A stretch of 25,437 nt of DNA. Source: an uncultured Collinsella sp. GTDB taxonomy: Bacteria; Actinomycetota; Coriobacteriia; Coriobacteriales; Coriobacteriaceae. The notes under the pieces are model-generated. The model worked only from the letters and a program-made list of their open reading frames with translations. It was not told the origin of the DNA and did not search any database. Shown here piece after piece: positions 6,591-14,993 of the stretch. A program made the translations under genes and the position numbers. Location: NCBI GenBank assembly GCA_905194675.1, contig CAJJTG010000031.1, forward strand, positions 1-25,437. Reading direction: 5' to 3'. Numbering within the stretch: the first letter of the stretch is position 1; each line of letters opens with the position of its first letter.

Positions 6591-9152
6591 ATGGAATTTT
6601 ACGCAAGCTGCCCCGAGGGCTTTGAGTCCGCACTCGCCGACGAGCTTAAACGGCTCGGGCTTTCGCATGTACGCCGCCTTAAGGGCCGCGCTACGTTTGA
6701 GGGCGAGCTCGAAGAAGGCTACCGCGCCTGTCTGTGGTCGCGCCTGGCCAGCCGCGTGTTTGTGGTGCTTGGGCGCTTTGAGGCGCAGGATGCCGATGCG
6801 TTGTACGACGGCGTTTACGACATCGCCTGGGAGAGCATCGTCCGCCCCGGCGCCACCATCGCCATCACCGCCCGCGGCGTGACCGAGCAGCTGCGCAACA
6901 CACGCTTCTCGGCCCTGCGCGCCAAGGACGCGCTATGCGACCGCCTGGCCGAGACCACGGGCCGTCGCGCCGATGTCGATGCTGCCGACCCCGATGTCCA
7001 CCTGCTGCTTTCGCTACGCCAGCGCCGTGCGAGCATAAGCCTGGACCTTTCGGGCGACCCGCTGTTCAAGCGCCTGCCGCCCGCCGCGACTCGCGCCGGC
7101 GAGGGCGCGCACGTGCTACGCCCCGACTACGCCGCCCTGGTGTTGGCGCAGGTCGGCTGGACCGCGCTGTGCGAGCGCGAGCTGACGGCCGACGACTACG
7201 AAAACGAGGCCCTACCTACGCTGATCGACGCCTCGTGCGCCGGCGGCGGCCTGCTGCTGGAGGCCGTGAACATCCTGACCGACCGCGCCCCGGGCGCCGC
7301 ACGCGAGCGCTGGGGCTTTGAGGGCTGGCAGCTGCACGATGCCGCCCTATGGGAGCAGTTGCTTGCCGAGGCACGCGGGCGCGAGGCGGCAGCGCGTGAG
7401 CGCCAGGCGCGCATCGTGGCCGCGGACATCGACCCCGCCGCCCGCAAGACCGCCGAGCGCATGGTCAAGTGCGCCGGCTACAAGCGCTTTGTCGATTTTT
7501 GCGCCGCCAAGTCCGCCACCGTACTGGACCACGCGGGCGCTGTCGCCGGCGCCGCCGTGGTCGCGGATACGACCGAGACACCGCTTTCGCTCATGCATGA
7601 CACCATGACGCTCATCGGCGAGTTGCGCCGCGCGCCCGAGCTTGCCGCGGCGCCGGTCGCCGCGCTCACCCGCGACGGATTGCTGGCCCGCGCGCTCCAC
7701 ACCGAGCCCGAGCGCTCGATCGCCGTCATGCCCAACAACGAAGAGGCGACCGTCGAAGTCTGGCCTTCGCTCGACCACGCCGCCGCAGCGTTTGAGGCTG
7801 CGACCAGTGCGGAGGCCGAGGCTGCGGATGCCAACGAAGTCAACGATGAAGCCGCCGCTTCCGCCATGCCCGAGCCTGCCGCCATGCTCGACCTGGGCGA
7901 CGGCAAGCCGCTGCCCGTGCTCATCCCCGAGTCCGAGCAGTTCGCCAACCGCCTGCGCAAGAATGCCCGTCTGCGCCGCAAGTGGGCCAGGCGCGAGGGC
8001 GTGAGCTGCTACCGCGTCTACGATGCCGACCTGCCCGACTACTCCGCCGCTATCGACCTGTACGAGGGTTGCCCGCAGACGCCGGGCCGCTGGCTCGTCA
8101 TCGCCGAATACGCCGCGCCCAAGACCATCGACCCCGCACTGGCCCAGGCCCGTATGCTCGACATTCTGGCCATCGCGCCGCGCATCCTAGATGTTCCCGC
8201 CGAGCATGTGCACGCCAAGGCCCGCATGCGTTCGCGCGGCGGCTCGCAGTACGGCAAGCAGGGCGCCGGCAAGGGCGGCTCGGGCGAGCGCGCCAATATC
8301 GCGCGTCGTCGCCTGCCGCTCATCGAAGAGGGCGGCCTCACCTTTGCCGTCAACTTTGACGACTACCTGGACGTCGGCATCTTCTTGGACCACCGCGTCA
8401 CCCGCAACCTGGTGCGCGAGCACGCCAAGCAGGCGCGCCGCTTCCTCAATCTGTTTGCCTACACCGGCACTGCCACCTGCTACGCGGCCGATGGCGGCGT
8501 CGAGGATACCGTGACGGTCGACCTCTCCAATACCTATCTGGACTGGGCCGAGCGCAACATGCGCCAGAACGGCCTTGTGGGGCCTCAGCATCATTTTGTG
8601 CGCGACGACGTGCTCGCCTGGATTCGCGACCAGCGCCAGACGCGCAACCGCTGGGACCTGATCTTTGTCGACCCGCCCACGTTCTCGAACTCCTCCAAGA
8701 TGGGCCGCCGTACCTGGGATGTCCAGCGCGACCATGTTGAGCTTTTGGCCGGCGTGTCGCGCCTGCTCGCACAGGGCGGTCATGCCATCTTTAGCTGCAA
8801 TCTGCGCGGCTTCCGCCCCGAGACGCGCAAGCTCGCGCGCGCGGGCGTTGTGCTGGAGGACATTACGGCGCAGACCATCCCCGAGGACTTCGCACGCAAC
8901 CAAAAGGTGCACCATTGCTATATCGTGCGCCGCCTGCCCATCGAGGACGCCATGGCCGAAGCCGGCTTTAGCGCCGAGGAGATTACCGAGCGAACCGAGG
9001 AACTGCGCAACCCCGACGCCCGCAAGCCTCGTGCAACGGCGCCCGCGCACGCGCAGGCCGGAGACCGAGGGCCGCGCGGCGACGGCAAGCCCGCCTGCGC
9101 AGGTAAGCCCAAAAAGAAGAAGTTCTACGCCAGCAAGCCCAAGGGCAAATAA
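6591..9152 (+). CDS. rlmKL: RlmKL-type fused 23S rRNA methyltransferase with degenerate RlmL half
   Basis: This 853-residue cytosolic protein is built like RlmKL, which in E. coli (about 700 aa) makes m2G2445 (RlmL half) and m7G2069 (RlmK half) in 23S rRNA. N-terminal FYASCPEGFESALADEL and the following region form the ferredoxin-like and THUMP part (about 1-155). The RlmL Rossmann region (about 170-400) is odd: the SAM loop reads LIDASCAGGGLLLEA (211-225) rather than DPMCGSGT. Where the catalytic NPPYGER should be, the protein reads VVADTTETPLSL (323-334). An Ala/Glu-rich linker (about 395-430) leads to an intact RlmK half with NLFAYTGTAT (620-629) and FVDPPTFSNS (692-701). A basic Lys/Pro/Ala tail (about 807-853) follows. 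ATG 6591 is preceded by GAGAGG. m7G activity is likely; m2G activity is doubtful. Confidence 0.9.
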   Translation: MEFYASCPEGFESALADELKRLGLSHVRRLKGRATFEGELEEGYRACLWSRLASRVFVVLGRFEAQDADALYDGVYDIAWESIVRPGATIAITARGVTEQLRNTRFSALRAKDALCDRLAETTGRRADVDAADPDVHLLLSLRQRRASISLDLSGDPLFKRLPPAATRAGEGAHVLRPDYAALVLAQVGWTALCERELTADDYENEALPTLIDASCAGGGLLLEAVNILTDRAPGAARERWGFEGWQLHDAALWEQLLAEARGREAAARERQARIVAADIDPAARKTAERMVKCAGYKRFVDFCAAKSATVLDHAGAVAGAAVVADTTETPLSLMHDTMTLIGELRRAPELAAAPVAALTRDGLLARALHTEPERSIAVMPNNEEATVEVWPSLDHAAAAFEAATSAEAEAADANEVNDEAAASAMPEPAAMLDLGDGKPLPVLIPESEQFANRLRKNARLRRKWARREGVSCYRVYDADLPDYSAAIDLYEGCPQTPGRWLVIAEYAAPKTIDPALAQARMLDILAIAPRILDVPAEHVHAKARMRSRGGSQYGKQGAGKGGSGERANIARRRLPLIEEGGLTFAVNFDDYLDVGIFLDHRVTRNLVREHAKQARRFLNLFAYTGTATCYAADGGVEDTVTVDLSNTYLDWAERNMRQNGLVGPQHHFVRDDVLAWIRDQRQTRNRWDLIFVDPPTFSNSSKMGRRTWDVQRDHVELLAGVSRLLAQGGHAIFSCNLRGFRPETRKLARAGVVLEDITAQTIPEDFARNQKVHHCYIVRRLPIEDAMAEAGFSAEEITERTEELRNPDARKPRATAPAHAQAGDRGPRGDGKPACAGKPKKKKFYASKPKGK

Positions 9153-9155
9153 CAA

Positions 9156-9222
9156 AGTTGCGGTGGAATACGGACTGTTTTGCCTGGAATTAGGCAAATT
9201 TAGACCGTATTTCAACGCAACT
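9156..9222. terminator. Long branched palindrome between convergent rlmKL and kdpE
   Basis: An 18-bp arm at 9156-9173 pairs with 9205-9222 (16 of 18). Inside it TTTGCCT (9179-9185) pairs with AGGCAAA (9192-9198). It starts just after the rlmKL stop and fills most of the 94-bp spacer. T-runs are weak, so it is either a bidirectional terminator or a palindromic repeat. Confidence 0.5.
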
Positions 9223-9246
9223 CATATTGGGATGGCGGATGCCGAC

Positions 9247-9960
9247 CTATCCCTGGGTGACCAGTCGGTAACCGATGCCCACGTGCGTTTGGATATAGCG
9301 CGGATGCGCGGGGTCGGACTCGATCTTCTTGCGCAGCGTGCCCATAAAGACACGCAGGCTCGCCAGGTCGCTCTTAGTTGCCGTGCCCCAAATCTCGTGC
9401 AGGATAAACTGGTGCGTCAGCACCTTGTCGGCGTTATGCGCCAGCAGGCACAGGAGCTTGTACTCGATCGGCGTCAAATGCAGTTCCTCGCCATCCATCG
9501 TGGCGATGCCGGCATCAAAATCGATATGCAACTCGCCGGTATCGAACGAGCCCTCGGAGGCAACGCCGCCCGTTTGCGCATACGAAAGACGCCTGAGCGT
9601 CGTGCGAATGCGCGCGAGCAGCTCCTCGACCGAAAACGGCTTAGTCAGGTAGTCATCGGCGCCGGCATCGAGCGCTCGGATCTTGTCCGCGTCCTCGCTG
9701 CGCGCCGAAACCACGATGATCGGCATGCCCGACCACGCGCGCACCGACTCCACCACCTTGACGCCGTCCATATCGGGCAGGCCCAGATCGAGCAGCACAA
9801 TGCTCGGCGCCTGCGACGAAGCGGCGGCGATGGCGGCGTGGGCGGTCTCCACAGCCATATGGCGCAAACCGTGCGCCTCGAGCGCGGCGACGATAAGGTT
9901 GCGGACGGCGGGATCGTCCTCAACGACCAAGATGAGCGGTTTCACGGCAGAGTTCGGCAC
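9247..9960 (-). CDS. kdpE: KdpE-like OmpR-family response regulator
   Basis: This 237-residue DNA-binding response regulator has a receiver domain (about 8-120) with acidic pocket EDD (14-16), phospho-acceptor Asp58 in LLDLGLPDMDG and Lys107 in TKPFS. A C-terminal winged helix (about 140-235) includes LTPIEYKLLCLLAHNADKVL and ends HVGIGYRL. KdpE proteins share HVGIGYRL and the adjacent KdpD partner. The start is GTG 9960: AAGGAG lies seven bases upstream and overlaps the end of the kinase gene, whose stop is 4 bp away. A longer in-frame ATG would overlap the kinase and lacks a site. It should respond to the upstream KdpD-like kinase, probably to control potassium uptake; the adjacent kup is the obvious candidate target. 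Confidence 0.88.
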   Translation of the reverse strand: MPNSAVKPLILVVEDDPAVRNLIVAALEAHGLRHMAVETAHAAIAAASSQAPSIVLLDLGLPDMDGVKVVESVRAWSGMPIIVVSARSEDADKIRALDAGADDYLTKPFSVEELLARIRTTLRRLSYAQTGGVASEGSFDTGELHIDFDAGIATMDGEELHLTPIEYKLLCLLAHNADKVLTHQFILHEIWGTATKSDLASLRVFMGTLRKKIESDPAHPRYIQTHVGIGYRLVTQG

Positions 9961-9964
9961 AGCG

Positions 9965-11590
9965 CTACTCCTTATCAAACGAAACGTCGGCGGCGGGAAG
10001 CTCAATCGCAAAGACCGAACCGTGAGGGTCCGCCGCGGTAACCTCTATGCTACCGCCATGTGCCAGCGCAATGGAGCGGCAGAGCGAAAGCCCCAAGCCC
10101 ACACTGCGGCAGCTGTCGGCCAGGCCATGGTTGGCGGTGTAGAACGACTCAAAGATTCGCTCGCGGTCCTCGGGCGCAATGCCCGGGCCATCATCAGCAA
10201 CCGAGCACGCCACGCATCCATCATGGACGCCAATCGAGATTACGATATGCGAGCCCGCAGGCGTATAGGCGATGGCGTTGTTCACCAGATTGACCACCAG
10301 CTGCACCATCAGGCGCGCGTCGACGTTGACAAGCGCCGGCTCATCGCACGCCACCACCTTAAGGTCGTGCTCGCGCACGGCCGGGTTTACGTGGCGCAGC
10401 GCCTCCTCGACGATATCGTCCATGAGCTCGAGCGTAGTCGACAGATGCATGCCGTCGCCCTCAAGCTTGGTGATGGCGAGCAGGTTCTCGACGGTGGCAT
10501 TGAGCCATTGCGCGTCCGAGCGAATGGATAGGAGCATGCCGCGGCGTGTCTGGTCGTCGAGCACGGCCGTGCCGGTCGAGCCCTGGTCGAGCAACACGTC
10601 GGCATTGCCCGAAATACTGGTGAGCGGCGTACGCAGATCGTGCGAAATGGAGCGCAGCAGGTTGGCGCGCAGCTGCTCGTTTTTGGCGAGCACCGCCGCC
10701 TCCTCGCGGGCCTCCATGGCGCGGGCGCGATCGAGCGCCAGCTCGCCTTCGCTCACGATGGCATCGGCAAGTGTCCGCTCCTCATGCGTCAGCACGTCGG
10801 ACTCGGCAACGACAGCCAGCACGCCCACCACCGAGGCGGGGTCGCCCGAGCGGACGAAGCCGTCGCCCGTGCGAACCGTCAGGTAGATGCCATAAAACGC
10901 CGAGCCGCCATAGGTGGCATCGAGTGGCGTTCCCACATAGGCGGACGCCGAGAGCCGCGGCGGCATCTGCGGCGCCAGTTCATGCACCGGCGCGGCATCG
11001 CCCACGGCCGTGTATGTCGCACGCGGCAGTAGGTCATCGCCCTCGGCGTCGGCGCTGTACCACACGACCGGACAGCCCGAAAGACGCGCCAGCTGCGTTG
11101 CCATGGCATGGACAATCTGCTGCTGATCGGCGCACCGCTGCAGCATGCGGTTGGTCTCGAGCACCATATGCGTGCGGCGGTCGCTGGCGGCAGCCTGTGC
11201 CAAGGCACGGCGCAGGGCCAACGCAATCGAGCTCGACACAAGCGAGACCACAAACATGATGAAGAACATGCCGGGATAGACGCGGTCGATAAACGACAGC
11301 GAGTAGCGCGGGCCGACAAACAAGAAGTTGTAGAGCGCCACGGCGGCAGCCGAGCTCAGCAAGCAATACAGGCGACTCCAGGTAAAGAATGCGCACAGCT
11401 GAACGGCAAACACATAGACGATCATGATGCTCGGCGCGAGACCCGGATGGTCGAGCAGCGCGCCCACAATCGTCGCTGCGACCAGCAGCCCCGCCGATAC
11501 GCAGGCGTCATACAGAGGAGTGCGACGCGTCAGCGTTGTACGCCGCCACCAAAAGTTCTCGGCAATATCGCCGTCCGCACGGACGTCCAT
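9965..11590 (-). CDS. kdpD: Short KdpD-like sensor histidine kinase
   Basis: This 541-residue membrane sensor kinase corresponds to the C-terminal part of KdpD (usually about 890 aa). Four transmembrane segments (about 27-128, DUF4118-like, including YNFLFVGPRYSLSF) are followed by a GAF-like region (about 140-290). HisKA follows with LLRSISHDLRTPLTSISGNA (phospho-His317), then HATPase_c with NLVNNAIAYTP (434-444), DDGPGIA (466-472) and GLGLSL (498-503). The large N-terminal KdpD sensor and Usp domains are absent, and ATG 11590 sits next to a terminator, so nothing upstream encodes them. In other bacteria the N-terminal region binds nucleotides including c-di-AMP. This form must sense through its membrane or GAF part. 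No kdpFABC genes are present here; the neighbour is kup. Confidence 0.88.
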   Translation of the reverse strand: MDVRADGDIAENFWWRRTTLTRRTPLYDACVSAGLLVAATIVGALLDHPGLAPSIMIVYVFAVQLCAFFTWSRLYCLLSSAAAVALYNFLFVGPRYSLSFIDRVYPGMFFIMFVVSLVSSSIALALRRALAQAAASDRRTHMVLETNRMLQRCADQQQIVHAMATQLARLSGCPVVWYSADAEGDDLLPRATYTAVGDAAPVHELAPQMPPRLSASAYVGTPLDATYGGSAFYGIYLTVRTGDGFVRSGDPASVVGVLAVVAESDVLTHEERTLADAIVSEGELALDRARAMEAREEAAVLAKNEQLRANLLRSISHDLRTPLTSISGNADVLLDQGSTGTAVLDDQTRRGMLLSIRSDAQWLNATVENLLAITKLEGDGMHLSTTLELMDDIVEEALRHVNPAVREHDLKVVACDEPALVNVDARLMVQLVVNLVNNAIAYTPAGSHIVISIGVHDGCVACSVADDGPGIAPEDRERIFESFYTANHGLADSCRSVGLGLSLCRSIALAHGGSIEVTAADPHGSVFAIELPAADVSFDKE

Positions 11591-11606
11591 CAGCGCCCCG
11601 CCCCTC

Positions 11607-11656
11607 TCTCAAAAACAAAAACCACCACAAAGGGACAGGCACCTTTGTGGTGGTTT
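11607..11656 (-). terminator. Terminator between the small membrane protein and the kdpD-like gene
   Basis: On the minus strand a perfect 15-bp stem (AAACCACCACAAAGG at 11642-11656 with 11619-11633, 8-nt loop) is followed by TTTTTGTTTTTG. A second CCACCACAAGG copy just upstream (about 11658-11670) could pair with the same 3' arm. Strong termination here would separate kup transcription from kdpDE unless it is read through. Confidence 0.75.
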
Positions 11657-11701
11657 CCCTTGTGGTGGCTCCAAGTGTAAAGCCTTTGCAACCTGCGGTC
11701 G

Positions 11702-11896
11702 TTAGACAAACAGCACGTGCGCAAGCAGCGCGCAAACGCACGCCGCGACAAGCAGCGTCACCACGATCGAGATCACGCGGTCGGCCATGTCCATGTTGGC
11801 ACGATTCGTAAAGAACCGATCTTCGGCGGCGTCGACGCGCGCCTCACGCACCATTTCGACCACCGCCTCGCGGCCATCGAGCGCCTTTGTATCCAT
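11702..11896 (-). CDS. Small single-pass membrane protein, 64 aa, unknown function
   Basis: The protein has a charged N-terminal half (MDTKALDGREAVVEMV and on, with several Asp/Glu/Arg) and one C-terminal transmembrane helix. The helix spans about 41-64, is rich in Val/Leu/Ala/Cys, and ends at Val. ATG 11896 is chosen because GGGGAGG sits six bases upstream; an ATG ten codons earlier has no site. It lies 61 bp after the kup stop and upstream of a terminator, so it is probably cotranscribed with kup. I do not recognise the family. By position it could be an accessory peptide of the transporter or kinase, as KdpF is for Kdp, but it has no visible KdpF similarity and this is only inference. Confidence 0.6.
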   Translation of the reverse strand: MDTKALDGREAVVEMVREARVDAAEDRFFTNRANMDMADRVISIVVTLLVAACVCALLAHVLFV

Positions 11897-11957
11897 GTTT
11901 GCCTCCCCAGCCTCAATCTTGTCCATCGAAAACCAACTCCATGCAGCCCGTCGGCGC

Positions 11958-13985
11958 CTACGGACGCTCGTCGGGAGCCAGGCGCTGCATCTTGCTCACG
12001 GCCTTAAACTTGGTGAACAGCGGCACGTACTCAAAGCTCACGTTGGAATTCTCCAGGCCGTACCAGCGCGCGGGGGTGCCGGCAGCACGGCGGATGATGT
12101 ACTTGAGCGTGATGGCCGTACGCTCGCTGGGCTCCACGTCGCTTTCGGGCGCCAGCAGCTTGCGGATCATGACGAACTTAAACGTACCGATGTTGCCCGG
12201 ATCCTTGTAGACCGAGTAGTCGTGCGTCTGCGCCGGCAGCTCGCCGCTGGCAGCCAGGTCCTGAACAACCTGGCGCAGGTAAGCATTGACGCGCTGGTTG
12301 ATCTTATAGCCCAGGTACAGATGCACGCGGAATACGTAGTCGGTGCCGAACGTCTCGACCGAGTAGGCAAAGGTATGCGGCTCGTCCATGGTCTCGACAT
12401 TCACGAACCACCAGGCACGAGCGCGCTTGGGGTGCTTGTCCAAAATCGAGTAGACGATATCGCGGTCGATATAGTCGGTGTTGGTGTCCTTGGTCAGGTA
12501 CACGATGTTGTCGCTCATGAGCTCGTAGCGATCGTCGTCGCGCAGGCGTTTGAGCTGCGGCAGATAGCTGCGCAGCGGCAGCAGCGTAAACTGACGTTGC
12601 TCGACCGCCGTGCCGTTGTACCAGCACACCATGATGCCCATGATGAGCGCGGCCATAAGGATGGTGAAATAGCCGCCGTGGAAGAACTTGGTGAGCGAGC
12701 TCACAAAGAAGAAGCCCTCGAGCATAAGGAAGAAGGCGGCAAAGATCCACGGCGCGACCTTGAGATTGCGCTCCACGTGCAGATAGAAGAAGAGCAGCAT
12801 TGTCGTGCACATCATGGTCAGGGTAATGGCCAGGCCGTACGCGGCCTCCATGTGCGCCGAGTTCTGGAACAGCAGCACCACGATGACGCAGCCCACGAGC
12901 ATGACGTTGTTGACCATGGGGATGTAGAGCTGACCCTTGGTCTCGGCAGGATAGAAGACCTGCATATGCGGCATGAGGTCCAGGCGGCTGGCCTCGGACA
13001 CCAGCGAGAATGCGCCGGTGATGAGCGCCTGCGAGGCGATGATGGCCGCGACGGTGGAAAGGCCGACGGCAAAGGGGCGCAGACCCGGGGCGAGCATCTG
13101 GTAGAAGGGGTTGAGGTCGGCGATACCCATGAGCTCCGGGTTGCCGGCGTTGTTGATAAGCCACGCGCCCTGGCCCATGTAGGACAGCAGCAGGCAGCAC
13201 TTAACGAACGGCCAGGTGGCATAGATGTTGCCGCGGCCCACATGGCCCATGTCGGAATAGAGCGCCTCGGCACCGGTGGTAGCGAGGAAGCAGCTGCCCA
13301 AAATCATGATGCCCGCATGGTTGTTGGGGCTCAGCAGAAAAGCGATGCCACGCAACGGGTTGAGGCATAGCAGCACCGCGGGATACTGGCAGACAAAGAA
13401 CAGGCCCGTGCCGCCCAGGAACAAAAACCACAGCGTCATGATAGGGCCGAAGGCGTGACCGATCTTGGCCGTGCCGATGCGCTGCACCAAGAAGAGCGCG
13501 ATGATGATGGCAAGCGTGATGGCGACAACGCGGCCCTGGTCGTCACCGAGCACGGCGTGGACCGCCGGGATGGTGCGCAGGCCCTCGATGGCCGTGGTGA
13601 CAGTAACGGCAGGCGTCAGGATGCCGTCGGCGAGCAGCGCCGCGCCGCCCAGCATGGCGGGGATGATAAGCCACTTGCCGCAACGCTTGACCAGGCTGTA
13701 CAGGGCAAAGATGCCACCCTCGCCGTGGTTGTCGGCGCGCAGCGAGATCAGCACGTACTTGACGGTCGTCAGCAGCGTGACCGTCCATACGACGAGCGAG
13801 AGCGCGCCGAGCACGAACTCCTGCGTGACGCTTCCGATGCCGCCGTTGCCGGCAACGAGCGCCTTGGTTACATACATGGGGCTGGTGCCGATATCGCCAT
13901 ACACCACGCCCAGCGTGACGAGCATCGCCGAGATGCTCACAGGAATCGCAGCGTGCGAGGCTACTTCCTTTGCCTTTTGTTCCAT
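11958..13985 (-). CDS. kup: Kup-family potassium uptake protein
   Basis: This 675-residue K+ transporter (probably K+/H+ symport) has about 12 transmembrane segments in the first 440 residues and a cytosolic C-terminal domain. The family motif VVYGDIGTSPMYV lies in the first helix, followed by the Kup-typical ADNHGEGGIFALYSL, ADGILTPAVTVTTAIEGL and FLATTGAEALYSDMGHVG. Length fits the family (620-700). The start was set at ATG 13985 with GGGAGGAAA about ten bases upstream; a TTG six codons earlier would lie in that site. TATAAT lies at 14021-14026. It heads a minus-strand cluster with a small membrane protein and a KdpD/KdpE-like pair. The leader seems only about 30 nt, too short for a c-di-AMP riboswitch. 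Confidence 0.95.
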   Translation of the reverse strand: MEQKAKEVASHAAIPVSISAMLVTLGVVYGDIGTSPMYVTKALVAGNGGIGSVTQEFVLGALSLVVWTVTLLTTVKYVLISLRADNHGEGGIFALYSLVKRCGKWLIIPAMLGGAALLADGILTPAVTVTTAIEGLRTIPAVHAVLGDDQGRVVAITLAIIIALFLVQRIGTAKIGHAFGPIMTLWFLFLGGTGLFFVCQYPAVLLCLNPLRGIAFLLSPNNHAGIMILGSCFLATTGAEALYSDMGHVGRGNIYATWPFVKCCLLLSYMGQGAWLINNAGNPELMGIADLNPFYQMLAPGLRPFAVGLSTVAAIIASQALITGAFSLVSEASRLDLMPHMQVFYPAETKGQLYIPMVNNVMLVGCVIVVLLFQNSAHMEAAYGLAITLTMMCTTMLLFFYLHVERNLKVAPWIFAAFFLMLEGFFFVSSLTKFFHGGYFTILMAALIMGIMVCWYNGTAVEQRQFTLLPLRSYLPQLKRLRDDDRYELMSDNIVYLTKDTNTDYIDRDIVYSILDKHPKRARAWWFVNVETMDEPHTFAYSVETFGTDYVFRVHLYLGYKINQRVNAYLRQVVQDLAASGELPAQTHDYSVYKDPGNIGTFKFVMIRKLLAPESDVEPSERTAITLKYIIRRAAGTPARWYGLENSNVSFEYVPLFTKFKAVSKMQRLAPDERP

Positions 13986-14020
13986 AAGCCGGTTTCCTCC
14001 CAATTTTAACGTTCGACGGG

Positions 14021-14026
14021 ATTATA
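14021..14026 (-). promoter_or_regulatory. Candidate -10 element of kup
   Basis: A perfect TATAAT on the minus strand lies 35 bp before the kup start. A matching -35 is weak (CATTAA at 17 bp), as expected if an activator such as KdpE is needed. Upstream, GCGGCC...GGCC repeats at about 14080-14098 form a small palindrome. Confidence 0.45.
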
Positions 14027-14108
14027 TGTAATCAGCCCATATTTTAATGGCACCGTTTTCCCAGCTAGATAAACATTTATGCGGCCTTTAGGCCACCGCG
14101 GCGATATG

Positions 14109-14143
14109 GAATGTGACAAAGGGACGCCCCCTTTGTCACATTC
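14109..14143 (-). terminator. Hairpin at the nitroreductase 3' end
   Basis: GAATGTGACAAAGGG (14109-14123) and 14129-14143 form a perfect 15-bp stem with a 5-nt loop, starting 1 bp after the nitroreductase stop. No T-run follows on the minus strand. The core AAAGGGAC...CTTTGT also appears in the hairpin at 11619-11656, which suggests a recurring palindromic family. Confidence 0.55.
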
Positions 14144-14144
14144 G

Positions 14145-14993
14145 TCATTTTCCGAGCCAGTTTTTGAACCACCACTCCATAGAGCGGCTCATCTCGGCCA
14201 TAAAGGGGCTCGTGTGCTTACGGGTGTAGATGTCGATGACGCGCTCGCCCACCTCGCGGGCGTGCGGGCGAAACATCGCGTCCATCTCGGCCACCTGCGC
14301 ATCCATGGTCGCGGTATCGGCGCGGCAGTAGTGCTCCTCGTGCACCAGGTTCACCACGGGATGCGCGATTGCCGGGCGCTCCTTGCGGGGCGTGCCGATG
14401 ATGAGCATCGACAGCGGCATGGTATAGGCAGGCAAGTCCAGCAACTCGGCGACTTCCTCGGCATTCTCGACGATATCACCGATGTAGCAGCTCCCCAGCC
14501 CCAGGGCCTCGGCGGCAACCACGGCGTTTTGCGCGGCGATCACGGCATCCTGCGCCGCGATGGCAAAGTCGCCCAAACCTGGCGCGCGGCGGGGCGCCTT
14601 GCCCGTGCGCTCGACAAACTCGGGCTCAAAGCAGCCCACGTGCTCAAACAGATCGATCCACTTGGCATAGTCGACCACAAATATGAGTGCCCAGGGCGCC
14701 TTGGCGATCATGGGCTGGTGGTCGCACAGGTCGGCAAGACGATCGAGCGTAGCCTGCTCACGAATGCTCACGATGGAATACATCATCATGGCGCCTGCCG
14801 ACGGCGCGCGACTCGCCGCATGCAGAATCGCCGCCCGCTGCTCGTCGGTCACCGCCACGGGCCGGCCGTCGTCATCGCGCGCAAAAGCGCGCGTGGAGGA
14901 ACGGTGCTCCAACGTGTCCAGCACCGCGTTGCCCGTGGTCTCGACCGGATAGCCACACGTATCCACAGCCTTGGTGCAAACCTGCTCGTTCAT
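14145..14993 (-). CDS. Nitroreductase family protein
   Basis: This 282-residue protein should be an FMN-dependent NAD(P)H oxidoreductase of the nitroreductase fold, normally a dimer in the cytosol. Visible features are the FMN-phosphate-binding HRSSTRAF near residues 30-37, HAASRAPSAGAMMMY (about 58-72), AAQNAVVAAEALGLGSCYIGDI (middle), and LSMLIIGTPRKER near 195-207. A C-terminal extension of about 60 residues ending in WWFKNWLGK goes beyond the minimal family. ATG 14993 has GAGGATGAGG upstream. It is a single gene facing away from the LtaS-like gene. The physiological substrate (quinone, flavin, nitro compound or an iodotyrosine-like molecule) cannot be told from sequence. Confidence 0.9.
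   Translation of the reverse strand: MNEQVCTKAVDTCGYPVETTGNAVLDTLEHRSSTRAFARDDDGRPVAVTDEQRAAILHAASRAPSAGAMMMYSIVSIREQATLDRLADLCDHQPMIAKAPWALIFVVDYAKWIDLFEHVGCFEPEFVERTGKAPRRAPGLGDFAIAAQDAVIAAQNAVVAAEALGLGSCYIGDIVENAEEVAELLDLPAYTMPLSMLIIGTPRKERPAIAHPVVNLVHEEHYCRADTATMDAQVAEMDAMFRPHAREVGERVIDIYTRKHTSPFMAEMSRSMEWWFKNWLGK

Noticed and set aside
11787..13370. 527-codon plus-strand open frame
   Set aside because: It lies antisense to kup, which has clear family motifs; the His/Asp/Val-rich product is typical of a high-G+C shadow frame.
13986..14144. c-di-AMP or other riboswitch in front of kup
   Set aside because: The predicted leader from TATAAT to the start is only about 30 nt, and no conserved riboswitch core was seen.
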